Notes: generated by a model from the sequence alone, not told the origin. A stretch of 64,000 bases of DNA from Stagonosporopsis chrysanthemi (GCA_022560025.1 JAFISE010000028.1:124001-188000); one strand, 5' to 3'; positions 35,968 to 48,335 are shown, numbered from the stretch's first letter. A program made the numbers and translations.

Positions 35968-37046
35968 CTTGCCGGTGGAACTTCTCCTCGGCGCATGCGC
36001 ACGTCAGTCGTCAGGGACCGCATGCCGGCGGAGGGCGGAGGTGATGCCGCCCCTGCGCTGCTCATTGCGGGTCCCACTTTTCCTTGTGTGGGGCTGGCGC
36101 CTCGCCTTGCCCTATCTTGTACATGTAGACATTAAATCTGTACACCCTCGTGAACTGCGCTCATTGCGTGCAAAGCGCTTTGCTCGTCTGTAGCTACGTC
36201 GAACGTGTCACAACAACTGTTCACCCCTTCGCAGCATCGTCTTCCCATGCACATCTCACTCGGCCTGACATTCGCCCACTAAGGCGATGGTAATTCTTGA
36301 TATTTGGCAGGCCAACAGCACGCGCGCTTCCTTCCCCGGTACTACAGGGGATGGCAATGTCGATTCGTACAGCGGACGAGATTATCGGGAGACCAGCTCT
36401 GATAGGCTGTTGCTGAATAAAAGTCCTTACCTGAGCACGTTTCATCTTTCCGAGCTCTCTTATCGGCCTATTTGCTAGTCTATTGTGCAAAGGTAACTTT
36501 ATAAGGGAAGGAGAGTAAGTAACAACCACAGTACAAGCTGTGACTAGCATCGCCCCGAGCAGCCCTTCTGCTGTGCATGCCGATGTGGCCAGCCCCTGCA
36601 GCATCTTCGAATACGAATGCGAACTTGGCGTCCACAGCGCTTCTATCCGCAGGCGGCGCCTCTTCCGTCAGGTACCCTAACAGCGCCTTCCTCCTTTGCT
36701 CGGACCGTCACGCTTTCCGCTCGTGCCGTTCGCGGAGCAGTGTCTAGGCCTTCGTAATCCAGCATGTGGCTTGTCTCAAAGCCCTATATCGACTACGTCG
36801 TGCACATACGTTTCGCCGATTTCAATAGTTCACAGACTAGTATAGTAACTGCCGAGGCTAGCATCTAGATCCATGGTTCTCATCCGAGCCATATCGTAGA
36901 ACGAAGCTATCAGTTGGCGACCAGGTTGTCGGCGGCGACGTATAGTGGTTCCCTCCACTGCCTCCAGAAGCTAGCATGATCACGATGTACATAAAGGGTC
37001 TCGTCCGGCAAGATGGCAATGATACCAGACCCTCACATCGATCACC
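35968..37046. other. Divergent intergenic region, 1079 bp
   Basis: Contains the promoters of the AP-2 sigma gene and of the lipase. No supported gene inside. Confidence 0.45.
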
Positions 37047-38015
37047 ATGAAGTCTGTGAACGCTGCTTTCCTTGCCGTTGTAGCACCATTGGTGCTTGCT
37101 TTGCCTACAGATGTCACAGAACGACAAGCTGCTCAACCTCGTGTACAGAGTATGTACATGGCTACCACGTTTGTTAACACACACTGATCCAACCCAGTCG
37201 AGCCAGCGTTATATCCAGTCCTACAACGCTACACTAGATTTGCCGTGGCCTCCCTCGCAACGTTCACATTCAATCTCGGCACTTGCCCCTCCCCACCCTT
37301 CAAATCCACCCTCGTCAAAACCATCGTCAACATCCTCACCGACACTCAAGTCGCCATCTTCAAAGACGACGCTGCCAAAGAACTAATCGTCTCCTTTCCC
37401 GGAACATCATCAGTGCAGGACTTCGTCACCGACTTTGTGTTCCTCCCACTCGACCAAAGCACCGCCCCACGCTGCACAGACTGCCGCGTCCATGGCGCTT
37501 TCTACGCTGCCTGGCGCTCAGTCGCAGACGAAGTGACTGCTGCACTTGCCGATCTCAGAGCAAAGAACCTCGGCTATAGCACCATCCTCACGGGCCACAG
37601 TCTCGGCGGCGCCCTGGCAACTCTAGCCTTCACTGATCTGAAAGCCAACGGCGTGCCCGTCAAGATAGCATATACCATGGGCTCCCCACGCGTGGGTAAC
37701 AAAGCATACGCCGACTTCAACGATCGCCTCTCCGGCGCCTCGGACAGCGACCTCGGCACACTGATCCGCATCACGCATGGCATTGATGGCGTCCCAGGAC
37801 TGCCGACGCAGGGAATGGGCTTCCAGCACTCGCGGACGGAGATCTTTCAGGTGGACAATGCGGCGAGGACGCAGAGTCCAGAGACGACGTACAGGTGCTT
37901 TGGGCAGGAGGCTGCAGATTGCAATCGGGCGACTGCGACGGGGTTCATCAATCAGGACCATTTGGTGTATACGGGGATTCAGATGGCGAATGGGGCGGAG
38001 TGCAGGAATGCTTAG
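37047..38015 (+). CDS. Secreted class 3 lipase, 306 aa
   Basis: This is an extracellular alpha/beta-hydrolase of the fungal triacylglycerol lipase/feruloyl esterase A type. Exons are 37047-37149 and 37198-38015 with a 48-nt intron. The N-terminus (MKSVNAAFLAVVAPLVLALP) is a signal peptide, followed by a short propeptide-like stretch. The catalytic serine lies in GHSLGGA near residue 169, with Asp about 231 (HGIDGVP) and His about 289 (NQDHLVY). KELIVSFPGTSS is the usual oxyanion-side strand, and paired cysteines fit a secreted protein. It is convergent with the Zn2Cys6 gene on the right. Confidence 0.92.
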
Positions 38016-38428
38016 TGAGGGTTGTTTTGTTTGGAATCCTATACTGAAAATGTTTAAAAACGCCAGAATGCGATGATGCATGGTCAATTTGCCATTAAAA
38101 TACATTATCATTAAACCAAGGTTCAATTCCTCGTTCAGCAGTGTTTTGGCTGCTTCCATAGTCCATATGTCTTCTTTTCCATCCCTAAAGCGTTTGGGAC
38201 CTGGTGTGAAACTCTTCTTCGCTTCTACAAGGAAGGCCTGGCCCCATCATCCCATGCCCAACGTATCTCTCACCTCGACCAACGCACTCGTTGTACTCGT
38301 ACCTTGAGCTTCAAGCATTGCATGCGGATGGCCCAAGCAACAGAGCATTTCGCTACTACGGGCTCCAGCAATGACCAAATTGGCCAGCCACCCTGCTAGT
38401 GAGAGTTTAAGAATCAAACGGTCGTTCT
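38016..38428. other. Convergent intergenic region, 413 bp
   Basis: Holds the 3' ends of the lipase and the following regulator. No gene seen. Confidence 0.5.
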
Positions 38429-40384
38429 TCATATGGCAAAGTTCGTCATGCCGGACGGGGTATCCCACAAAGCCTCCCACGAAAAGTCAAACGCGTTCGG
38501 ATCCATGATATCGGAAAGTAGAAAGTTGGTGTCGTCAAATGTTGGCACTGGCGGGACCTCGACGCCAGTGCCGTGCCCGTTCGGCGGTGCCATACTTGTG
38601 ATCTCAGTTTCAGACGGCGGAGCAGGTTCTCTCGAGTTCAAAGATGCTATCCTTGAAACAGGTTCAGTACATCTCTCAAGACAATAGATCGCTATGTCCC
38701 AGTCGTAGTTGTCGCGCGCATGTTGTATATGCGCGATGACTCTTTGCAGTCGATCTACGGATGTGTTGCGGATCGCTGGGTCTTGTGTTTCGACAGTGCA
38801 CCGGAGAGATACCGTGATGGCATGAACCAGAAGATGTGTGACGTATGGAAGCCAGAAGTCGTGAAATTGCGGTTCTCCGAGTGAGAGCAAAAACTCCAAC
38901 ACCGCCGAAGACGCTTTACGCAGCTGGTGCATCCTGTCTCGACCGAGTGTGCTGTCGCCCTCAAGAACGGCAGCACGTAGTGTTACGCGGGCAAGCAGTA
39001 AGCGAGTAGATAGGAAACAGAACCACAAGTTACTGGAACCGGGTTGGTTGGGAAGGGGGAGCCCTGCGGACTGATCAGCTGTGTTGAAGGTGTGCAACGA
39101 CCCTCATGGCGACTTACACGTGGGTAATTGAGCTTCCAGATTATTCAACTCGCGCTTGAAATATGCTACCTGCTGTGAAAGTTGCATACGGTCTGGTTCT
39201 ATCTGGTATATGAAAGGGATGATTGATCCCACAAGCTCGGTCAATGCGCAGAAGTGGACGAAACATGTCGTTGCCTGTTTCTGTAATTGATTTGCTTTGT
39301 GGCTGAGGATCGAGCTGACGGTAGGTCGTGGTACGTCATAATATCCTTTCGTAATATATGGAGGACCGCCGTATGCAACGCTGGACCAGGTGTCTGTGAT
39401 AAGTACGCACCACCACAATCGAACGCGTACAGACCTCTCGTTCTCTGTGATATTCCATTTCGCAGGGTCACGGTGCAGACCGAAAGTTTGCGCAAGCGAA
39501 ACAGTCTTACCACACAATGTGATGTTGCCAACGATTGAAACGGAGGGGCGGCCAATCTGATCGAGAATAGCGGTTGATATTGTCGACATACCAGGACTTA
39601 GGAAATCTTCTAACGTCGCCGAAATGGCTTTATTCCACACATAGTGAACGTCTGGCTTTGGATGCATCTTCAAGGTTTCTGACCTGGTCCACATTGGTGA
39701 CCCATGCGCATAGATGACGCACATAAGGTTGTTTGGTGCCTTTTCGAGGTGCCCATTGCGTAAAAGTGCGCACATGTCTTCGTCAAGCACTGGAAAGTGG
39801 TAATGAACATGCCTGAAGTACAGCTCCACCACCTCGTGCTTGAATGGACCCATGAGCTGCTCAAGGATATCGAGTTGCGATCGCCCACACCCGCTTCCTG
39901 GTGGTAGACCGGTCCGGAATCTTGGAACGGTAAGATATACAATCGGATCCTGTACATCATGATTGAGGGTCTGATACGACGTATCGGCTGCCTCACCCCC
40001 AGGCTTCCTGTGCTTGGCAAGATGGCGATTGAAGATGTCAAGGTCCTCGGCAAGATGCGATGCCATTATGATCGATGCAGATGGATTATTCGTGGCCTTG
40101 TGTAGTATAGGCGCTGATCGGGGCCGTAGGGGTCCATCTTCCATACCATCGTCATGACTAATCCTGCGACGTTTTGCGGGCTTCTTGTCACCGTTCTCCT
40201 CGCTTGGAGAGCTAGTCGAGGACTCCACATATTGACACTTCAATCGGCGTTCTCGACACGACAAGCATGGCTCTCCAGGAATGTCGATGTGACAGCGAAT
40301 TTTGCGCGATCGACATCTGGTGCATGCGGGCACCTTGTGCGAACGATATGGCCGGTTTTGAATCGGCGCGGCGCTGGCCATCAA
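38429..40384 (-). CDS. Zn(II)2Cys6 transcription factor with Fungal_trans domain, 633 aa
   Basis: Exons are 40384-39118 and 39063-38429 with a 54-nt intron; a closer acceptor would give an intron of only 39 nt. The zinc cluster near residues 21-50 reads C-x2-C-x6-C-x8-C-x2-C-x6-C (CTRCRSRKIRC and CLSCRERRLKC). A basic stretch KKPAKRRRIS suggests a nuclear signal. The fungal-specific regulatory domain is clear: VVELYFRHVHYHFPVLDED, then LCGKTVSLAQTFGLHRDPAKW, then RVRLWWCVLITDTWSSVAYG. The splice gives LPTWLPLPN, typical of the region after this domain. The C-terminus is an acidic, Pro-rich tail, possibly an activation region. Its targets are unknown. Confidence 0.9.
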
Positions 40385-41786
40385 TGTTTATCGGCCACGT
40401 TATCAATGGCCTCGTCGCTCTATCTCATGTATCTCGGTTGCTGTTGCTAAGAATGTAGTTTTCTTCCGGGCAAATTGGTGGTTGTTGAGACTCGAGGTAA
40501 AAGACTAGTCAGATGACTAGGCGACCGCGGAGAAAGAGCCGGCTAAACTTACTCCGGCCAAAACTGGTTCCCGAGTGTCATTGCACCTTATTTGAGGCTT
40601 CAACTCCTCCGTCGTTCCTTCATGATTCGAGACGACAACAAGCTGTACAAATTTTACAATCAGCGAATGTGGTCACGATACGCTGATATGCGAAAACTTC
40701 CACAATTCTCGGTTCTCTAATCGCTCTTTCCTCAGCCTTTGGGATTAATTCACCAAGTATAGCTTTTGCGCCTACCAAGCCAGAGCCGGCAGAGCTAAGG
40801 CGCATGAGCTTGGATAGACAGTCTGCTACCACTGAAAGGCTACCTGTAATGAGCTGCAAGGCTTCGAGTTTTCTAAAGGAACATCTACTGCCGCAACCTT
40901 TCCCTGCATTGATTCACTACAGAGGCTTTCGGCACCCACCACGACAACTACTTCGCAGAACTCGTGTTACGAACTGGTGCGAGTACAGTATCTCTTCTGA
41001 GGAATTGTGGGTTTAATAGCAGACTGTTAACGTGTAGGGCTGTCTGCAGTGTGGCGAAGGAGTCTTAACAGTTTCCGTAACGACCGTAGTTGTGGATCCA
41101 CGGGGCTCGCTCTTTCTATTACCTCTCGGTATCCTATGTAGGAGTTTGGGAGTTATCTGCCTCGTCCGACTCGTCCTTGGATAATCATCAAAGTGAAATG
41201 ACTCGAGAGCGGCAAATTTTGATCCACTTTGGAGATCACCGCTCGCCTCGAGTAAAAGACTGTAACTTATTGGAGGAGCATCGTCAGTTATAATAACTAT
41301 GGATTCCGTACATCGAATCTTTCGTCCTTTACTCTGCAACGCCTTGGTGCGCTGGCTAGAAGGCGGTTGATAAGATTGCCCATTACGATCAAAAGTCAAG
41401 ATTCAGCCTGGAGGACGCCTGCCAAGGCGTTGCCATGCGCACAGCAGGTGGGTCGCATCCTCAGACGGGGCACTATATACTCTACGAGAATAGTGGTATG
41501 CCTTATGGATACATTGGACCTATTGTTGATCATAGATGCCTATACATTTTCACCGACGAGACTACAGACGCACTGCTGATTGGTAGGAAGTGGCCTGCTT
41601 CCTTCGCCTGTAGCTTCCTCATATAGGTCCACGCGATCGTGTGGATGAGCGCAAGGCGCATTATCCAACCCACGGCTTTGTCTATATTCCAAGGAAATGG
41701 TCGCTCATACTTATATCATCTCAGAGACTGCTACAAGAACCCAAACCTTCATCAATACAGTTGCCAACTTGAACCGACACCTCAGC
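40385..41786. other. Divergent intergenic region, 1402 bp
   Basis: Contains the promoters of the regulator (left) and of the membrane protein gene (right). Short reading frames here show no recognisable family. I see no repeat. Confidence 0.45.
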
Positions 41787-42696
41787 ATGCGCGCGTCCAG
41801 TATTATCGGCGCTGTGTCGCTACTAGCAGCTTCTGCCGTTAGCGCAGAGTATAACAACGACATGCCATGCCCCAATGACATATGTTGGACATCGTGGCGA
41901 TGCTGGTACTCGAGGATGTCGAAGTACGATGGCAAGATCGGTGACAGATGTGGCATACCGGATAACGTCTACAGACCGGGCAATGACGGTGCTCAATGGA
42001 ACACACTTGTTTGGGGTGACAATTACTACATGGCATGGACCTCAAGCTATGAGTCTCAAGAGGAGGAAATCGTCCTGGAATGGCTGATGTTCGAGGCACC
42101 TGGCACCGAAGGTAAATCTTCGCTCCCTCACACGCTCGACTAAGCTTACGAAACATACAGTGCCGGTCACTAAGGAGGAGGAAGATATGTTCTTCAACTA
42201 CAGAGGTAACGGACCCGAGAGGGCCATTGTAGCCTTCTCTCAGAGTAAGATTCCCGCCGCCTGCCCGAGAGTGACATCATCACTGACAAGCTTTGAAGAC
42301 ATCAGCAAAGCCACCACCGGCTGGTGGTTCAGCCCTCGACTATCCGACTTTCCCAACCAGCACCTCAACGTCTCCTCGATAGAAGTCACCGCCTACGGCA
42401 TGGAGCGAAACATCTTCCGCATCTACCACCCTAAGACCTTTGACCCGCACAACCACTCTACATTCGACATTAGCGAACCTTTCACGATCATCCGGCCCGC
42501 GGAGGAGCGGATGATCAAGAAGGCTGCCAGCAACCATGACAAGACTGGGAACAAGAAACTCGCTATTGGGGTGGGCGTCGGTGTACCTCTGGCCTGGTTT
42601 GTTGCATTCCTCGTGTCATGGTACACTAGTGCTTGGTATGAGAGGAGGACCTTGGAGAAGAAGGGCTTCTTACTGAGGCCTGCTCAACTTGATTAA
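41787..42696 (+). CDS. Predicted type I membrane protein with signal peptide, 286 aa
   Basis: Exons are 41787-42111 and 42161-42696 with a 49-nt intron. MRASSIIGAVSLLAASAVSA is a clear signal peptide. The lumenal part has an early Cys/Trp-rich segment (CPNDICWTSWRCWYSR), a WYM-like aromatic stretch and several sequons (NVS, NHS). One membrane segment near residue 245 (LAIGVGVGVPLAWFVAFLVSW) is followed by a short basic tail. An upstream in-frame ATG at 41697 would hide the signal peptide and is rejected. No function is recognised; a cell-surface or secretory-pathway role fits the layout. Confidence 0.8.
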
Positions 42697-43110
42697 CGAA
42701 CTGGATGCTGATTCGTATGGCGAGAGCCATCGCGAAACGTCATATTATCCTTAACGACAATTGTTCAACGACGGCAGAACCACTTCGTGCAGACAAGTAC
42801 AGCATAAAAATTCAATATCATAACAAATCAATTATATTCTTACAAGAGTGTTCGTAGTTTTGGCAGACCAAATTTGGTGCGTACTAGCCTTACTTGCTCT
42901 TGTGCGTGCGATGTTATTGCTGCATAATTCAGCTTGAAGACTATTATATCGACATTAGCATGTGTTATATTTCTGCGTCAACGGATTTGCAAAACATTTG
43001 GTAGATGTCAGACCCCAGCAGCTTGTAGCCAGCATTGTGCTTGATAGTCCTAATAGAAGTTGCTTAGCAAGAACGAGCTCCGTCGTACGACGACTTACAC
43101 TCCACCCTGC
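42697..43110. other. Convergent intergenic region, 414 bp
   Basis: AT-richer spacer between converging genes. No gene seen. Confidence 0.5.
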
Positions 43111-43635
43111 TCACAAAGCAGCACCCTTAGCAGCCAATCCCTGCAAAACAGCCGCAACGGCCAACGTTGTCGCCGTTGGCTTGTCGCCTGACTGAAAATA
43201 GGTTGCAGCCGCACCTGCCAGGATAGTCACCAGCAGACCAGCAATGCTTTTGTCGTAGATATCGAGCAAGCCAGTCTGTGCCCATTTGTAGTTTAGAATA
43301 GCTAGAGACACCATTATCAGTTATTCTCTGATAGCATGTATTTATCGATGAGCCACAGCTGTAACGAGCAAAGTAAACAACGAGGACTGACCCATCATTA
43401 AAAAGAAACCGCTTCCCTCATACCAGCCTGCCTTCACAGCACCGCGCAGGGCTGTGGGCAGAGCACTAATGGAGGCGTGCTTGAACTGCTCAAGACCTTT
43501 AGTCTACGTGGTTATTAGTCTTTCTGCTCCATCGTTATAATAAGGGCGGCTCAGTGGACGTACGGTATGGCCGAGCGAAAGCACGGCATGGGTGACTGCT
43601 GATGCGAGAAGGAGTGGGTGCTTTGAGGAGGCCAT
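43111..43635 (-). CDS. Small hydrophobic membrane protein, 124 aa
   Basis: Exons are 43635-43564, 43503-43392 and 43301-43111, with introns of 60 and 90 nt. The frame is only continuous after splicing. Hydrophobic segments appear near residues 8-22, 45-70 and 80-120, so three or four membrane passes are likely. The segment TKGLEQFKHASISALP and the join FLMM|AILNYKWAQTGLLDIYDKSI look like conserved parts. Similar small proteins occur in other ascomycetes as hypotheticals; no enzymatic residues stand out. Confidence 0.72.
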
Positions 43636-44048
43636 TGTGGGTGAGGATCTCGATTCTTTCAGTCCGAATGTAGTTCTGAACTCAAACGCAATTGAAATTG
43701 TAAATTGGATCTTTATGCAACAGCTAGCTGTATGAACAAACTCTGAACCATGCGAGTCGATCACTGTTTTCAGGAGCTACCGGATGAAGGCCGAGGTCCT
43801 TGCCGCATTTGGATAACCCCCACTTTTCAAACGACTTTAGTGCGGGTCCGCTCTTACGCCAACCTTACATCTCAGCTGAGCAGAGTGCAATGTGGAAAGT
43901 GAAACCAAGTGCTTGCCATCATTTTTTCTCATGCTTCATTTCAGCCACGCGAAACCTGGTTCGAGCGACAGACAGCTTGCTCCCTGATGTAGTCCAACGT
44001 CACCTCTGTTGAAAAGTCTCGCCTTTCCTCGCTCATTCGAACCTCTCC
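43636..44048. other. Intergenic, 413 bp
   Basis: Promoter side of the 124-aa protein gene. No gene seen. Confidence 0.5.
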
Positions 44049-44560
44049 TTACAACCCTGATCGGTTCTCACCCCGACCTTCATCACCATGCCCTTTCTCC
44101 TGGGCCGGGACAGTCGCCGGTAAGACACCCGTAGCAATAACATCGAGGTCCGAGATACCACCAGCAGCAGTTGCTGGGGAATCGTACGGTCCGGCATGGT
44201 TCTCTGCATGGGCTAGCTCGTCCGCTTTCTTCTCTGTCCAGACAACGGCTTCATGCACGGCTGCCTTGACACTCTCTACCATCCCTTCAACTGCTTTGGC
44301 TGCCGACTCAGTTCCGTCTGTACGTTGGCCGAAAGGAGTGTTGAGACGATTGAGGACTGGTCGGGTAGGCATCATTTGTTCGGACTGTCATGGTCAGCTT
44401 TTAGCAAGTATGCAAGTACGTGGCAGCTTACGTCTCTTTCGTTCGTCATGTTGTTTTCTGTCGCTTCTTGATTTTCACTGCCTTGGCTGGCTGCGGCAGC
44501 TTCCAGCGCTCCAGGTCGTGTGCTTTGCGTGGCGAAGGCGTCGAGTGCTTCAGGCTTCAT
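44049..44560 (-). CDS. Small hydrophilic orphan protein, 154 aa
   Basis: Exons are 44560-44432 and 44384-44049 with a 47-nt intron. The protein has no signal peptide or membrane segment. The N-terminal third is Ala/Ser/Gln/Glu-rich. The middle holds an amphipathic helix (KAVEGMVESVKAAVHEAV, then WTEKKADELAHAENH), reminiscent of LEA-like or stress proteins. The C-terminus is Gly/Glu-rich. I do not recognise the family. The splice is supported by good donor and branch signals and by frame continuity. Confidence 0.6.
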
Positions 44561-45029
44561 TGCTTTGTTCACGCTGAGCTTGTACTACTCAACTCTCTCG
44601 TCGGAAAATGTCGTCGGAAGAAAAACACAGAGGGTGATGTGGAGACTCTCTAGGTGCAGGTGCGGAGTCAAGGTGTCACTTATTTGGCCAGCGAGCGCTT
44701 ACTATCTGAGCGCTTTCTCGTTTGGTTGTTTGGTTGTTTGTTTGTTTACTTTGAAGCAGCGACGTCATAACAATCGCAGGAACAACAATGGTTAGGTGCC
44801 TCTAATCCGTGATACGCGCTGCTATATGCATCGACGCACCTCAAGTTTGCAAGGTTCAAAAGGCGTACCTTTTCGCTCGCTTATCTGCTGCAACACGTCG
44901 CGATCATTCAAGAACTCCAAGAGATCACTTCAGCACACACGAAGCAAGAGAATTGACTTTGTCTTCATAGAATCAGGTAGAACTGCCTGGCAGACCAGCT
45001 GCGAAAAGGGCCAGGGTGAAGGGTTTCAG
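44561..45029. other. Intergenic, 469 bp, with a T/G-rich run
   Basis: Promoter of the 154-aa gene and 3' flank of the secreted protein gene. It contains an interrupted TTTG repeat at 44720-44747 and no supported gene. Confidence 0.45.
44720..44747. repeat. TTTG/GTTG low-complexity run
   Basis: Tetranucleotide units TTTG and GTTG alternate for about 27 nt. Confidence 0.8.
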
Positions 45030-45981
45030 CTACGCTTTGAAAGCCCGAGCTGTATCACGGCGATACTCATCCTGCTGTTCCCATTCAATAACGCCATCAT
45101 GTTGGCCTGGCTCGCTGATAGGCGAACTCTCCTTGCGTCCCCAAAGCTCTTTGTGAGTATACTGTCTGCCGTTTGCTGGCGACACACGATGGATAGACCT
45201 CTTCCCGTGGGGAGCTTGTGAATCCTCACCTGAGCTACTACTCCCTACGCTTCCAGGCAAATTAAGGAATCGACTCCACGCTTGCTGGGCGCTCTCCAGT
45301 GAGCTGCTGGCGCGAACAGTTCGTAGTACGGCCGAGCTGCCAAGGAGATCGTGCTCTAGCATGGTGGTCTGTAGTGTGGCAATGCTTTCCTGCAGTACAT
45401 CGATGGCTTCGTTGACTGGAGAGTTCATCTCACGGTGCCAGGCGCGACCAAGTGAAGTAATACTCGTGCCCAGGTTAGGTATTGCCGAGATGTAGTCGAT
45501 GTATGGAGCCGAGAGATCTACAGTAACGTTCTCAAGGCTTGGCGTACTTGTAGGAAGCACGGAAGGGAGGGCCATGCTGGAGCTTATAGGAAGCGTTGGT
45601 GTTTCCGGCGTTGGTGTACTGGTATTGGGAGCTGAATTGGCTACCGTGAGGTTGAGCCATGCTGTCTGCACGTGCGTCAGCATCATTCTTAAAAGTATGT
45701 GATGATCGAAGCAATCATACCATGTTGGTATCGATCTGGAACTTTGACTGCAAGAGCGTAGATGTGATGTTGTTTATGAGATCTGCGGTGCCCATCTGAC
45801 TGCCTCTGCTTCCAAAGCCCCAGCCTCGATTAGGATTCTGGGGATCTCCAATGGTATCTGCCACTGATTGTATGACCGTCCTCAGGTCGGTGAGATCCTG
45901 AATGGCTGGCGTAGCCACGGCCGCGGGCACGAGTAGGATGCCGGTGACGAGCATGCCGATCTGAGTGAGCGCAGTAAACAT
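45030..45981 (-). CDS. Predicted secreted protein, unknown function, 298 aa
   Basis: Exons are 45981-45721 and 45665-45030 with a 55-nt intron. MFTALTQIGMLVTGILLVPAAVA is a signal peptide. The mature part has an early Gly/Trp-rich stretch (NPNRGWGFGSRGSQMG), a Ser/Thr/Pro-rich linker likely to be O-glycosylated, and a helical region (SPVNEAIDVLQESIATLQTTML). A dibasic HGKRS site near residue 240 could be cut by a Kex2-type protease, releasing a charged C-terminal part. Few cysteines are visible. No homologue is recognised; a lineage-specific secreted protein is one option. Confidence 0.7.
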
Positions 45982-46336
45982 GCTAGCCGGCTAGTGAGGG
46001 CTGGAGTGGAGTCGATGAGGCAAAGCGATACTGTTCGCTAGGTATGTTCGGGTAAGGGGCTGGTGGTGGGCGGATGACATGGTTCCAACTGTCCAAACAA
46101 GAAGTTTTGAGCAGCCGCTAGTAGACAAGGAAGGCAGCGCAGACGTGGTCGCCTCATAATTGATCCCGATGTTGCAGTTGCCCCTCGTGGGCGGACTTGC
46201 TGCAGCAGCGACCGTGCAAAAGAACATCGCGCAATAATGGGGTGTCGGGAGTTGGGTATGAATATGGTTCTGGGTAGAGAGATGAGTCCTGGTGATTTAG
46301 CAAATGCTGCCCGACAATCTCCTCCATCCTGCTCAG
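45982..46336. other. Intergenic, 355 bp
   Basis: Promoter of the secreted protein gene and 3' flank of the next minus-strand gene. No gene seen. Confidence 0.5.
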
Positions 46337-47830
46337 TCAATAATTCCCTCGCTCAACGCGTGCTGCAGCTTGGGCTTTCTCGTACGCTCTCCACCACAAG
46401 CCTATGTTAGTCGCAACTAACAAATCCATCATCTTCAATCCTTCATCCTCAAGGATCATTTTCCCCAGTTTCGCTTGCTTCCCGCCGAAACCACCTCCTG
46501 CGAATTCTTGACCAAGCGACAGATCTAAGCGATCCAGTGAGCTTCTTACTTCTTCAAGATCGTCATCGTGATTGATAGACACGGATGAGTTGTTGCGACT
46601 GTGCCGCCTATGCCTGAAGAAAGACGACCGTTTTGATGTCTCCTCCCTAGGTGATGCAGCTGGAGCCGCGCTGGGAAGGTTGAACCTCAATTCGCTTACG
46701 ATCGCAGCTGCTGGGGGCGCGCCTTGTAAGCCAGGAACGACATGGCGACACTATGTAATGATCAGTATACGTGAGATAGAAGATTTGCGTGTATCACAAA
46801 CCTTCAGCGTACCGCCACTTGCGCCTGTTACGAACTCGCAACGCCCGTTCCATGGACTTGTGAAGACGTATCCGCGGAAGTTTGACTGTCGTTCAAAGAC
46901 TTGTAGCGTTGCATACGCTTGGTCTTCCCTGGTCAAGAACGGTGGCGACGGTGCTGGCTGATCTGCGAACGGACTCTCGTTGTGGTTACCTCTCGAAGTG
47001 GGCCGGCTTAGAGTTCGATCATAAGAGCCACTTTTTCGATGGCCAAATCCACCGCCTAGGTGCGACCCCTCCATCCATATGCGACGACGAAACACAGTGT
47101 CACTTTTTGAGTAAGACTCGGGGAAACGCTCCACGCTTGGATATGGCGGAGTATTTGCCGATTGATGAGATCGGACTGACAGATCGCTGGGTCGAGTTGG
47201 TAAAGGAGGTCGCTGGTCCGTGTCTGAATGAAGGAATTTGGAGTAGCCGGGATTTGAGATCTCAACATACATAGGAGCACCTGGCTTACGTCGTGCAGCG
47301 GCCTCAGTCAAACCAGTAGATGAGATCTCAACCAGGGATGGGTCATCGATACGAGCAACATTCCATTGAGCTCCAGATGCTGGATCTCTTCGGATAAGAG
47401 TAAGAGATATGCCTGTAGAAGTCGTAGTCCCTTCATGTCTCCGCGGTTGCAGTGGCGGTATGTCGTTCTCCGACTGCAATAAATTTGAATCATATGACCC
47501 ACGCGGTTCGTAGGCGGGGCTCAACATGTCCGATCTCTGAGCATGGTGGCCTGCACTTGCATTCTGGCGGCTGTCGAAGTTTGTGATCGGAGTCAAAGTT
47601 CCTGGCACGGGTTTTCGCGCAGGTGCCGTGGCTGGAATGCCAGGAACAGCCTTGCGCTGGATGATTGGGGTGGAAAGTCGATTTGAGACATTGGGTCGTT
47701 GACCTGAGTAGTCTGAATCTTGGAAATCTGAGTAATTAAGAAGGTTGACATCTTGGGGATTTTCGACGTGAACAAAGTAGAGTGAGCTTGTGATATCCTC
47801 TACAGTGACAACCTTTTCCCGCGGTTTCAT
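46337..47830 (-). CDS. Conserved fungal orphan protein, 480 aa
   Basis: Exons are 47830-46802 and 46750-46337 with a 51-nt intron. The first residues (VVTVEDITSSLYFVHVENPQD) and the middle (ISLTLIRRDPASGAQWNVARI, then PMYVEISNPGYSKFL) look like ordered parts. Pro/Ser/Arg-rich linkers separate them. Across the splice comes FTSPWNGRCEFVTGASGGTLK|CRHVVPG followed by VSELRFNLPS. A further basic Ser-rich stretch (RSSFFRHRRHSRNNSS) and a helical end complete it. I recognise the pattern from uncharacterised Pezizomycotina proteins but know no function. It has no signal peptide or membrane segment. Confidence 0.75.
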
Positions 47831-48306
47831 AGGCGAAAGAAAAACATCTGCATCAAGTCAGAGTCAGATCACTGAAGGTCCTCGAATCCTTCACCTTTGC
47901 TGCCAGGCACACGCGCTATGTAGAGCACTAGCGGCTCGTGTTTCTCATGAGTCGGGTTTCTAGGATAAGCTGGAGGGTTGGATGCAAGTGCTGTGAGTGA
48001 GGAGAGAGATTTTGCTTGAACTGCCGTCGACGACATCTCAGCGACGCGGAGCAGCGGAGCAGGCGGGTACGTAGAGATATAGCGACACTACGGAAGACGC
48101 GCAACGTTAGCTCGCAGATCATATATGAGGCAAAGCAGCTGGGACTGTGCTTGCGTTTGCCTTGGGTGGCTGTGCATGTGCCCCCAGATTTATCGTGTAC
48201 AGCAAATGTACTTGCAGTGCATAAGCCAGGCACACGTGGACCCGAGTCAGTCGGCCAAGAGCATAGTCACAGTGCAAACGAGGCTGACGTTAATGAACGA
48301 GCGTGC

Positions 48307-48335
48307 GAGCCTGAGCCTGAGCCTGAGCCTGAGCT
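48307..48335. repeat. (GAGCCT)4 microsatellite
   Basis: Four perfect GAGCCT units plus a partial fifth lie about 250 bp upstream of RRP14. Confidence 0.9.

Noticed and set aside
36221..36604. 127-codon minus-strand frame with a hydrophobic start
   Set aside because: No recognisable motif, and it lies in the divergent promoter region between the AP-2 sigma and lipase genes.
41013..41399. 128-codon minus-strand frame in the 40.4-41.8 kb spacer
   Set aside because: No known motif and no splice partner that extends it.
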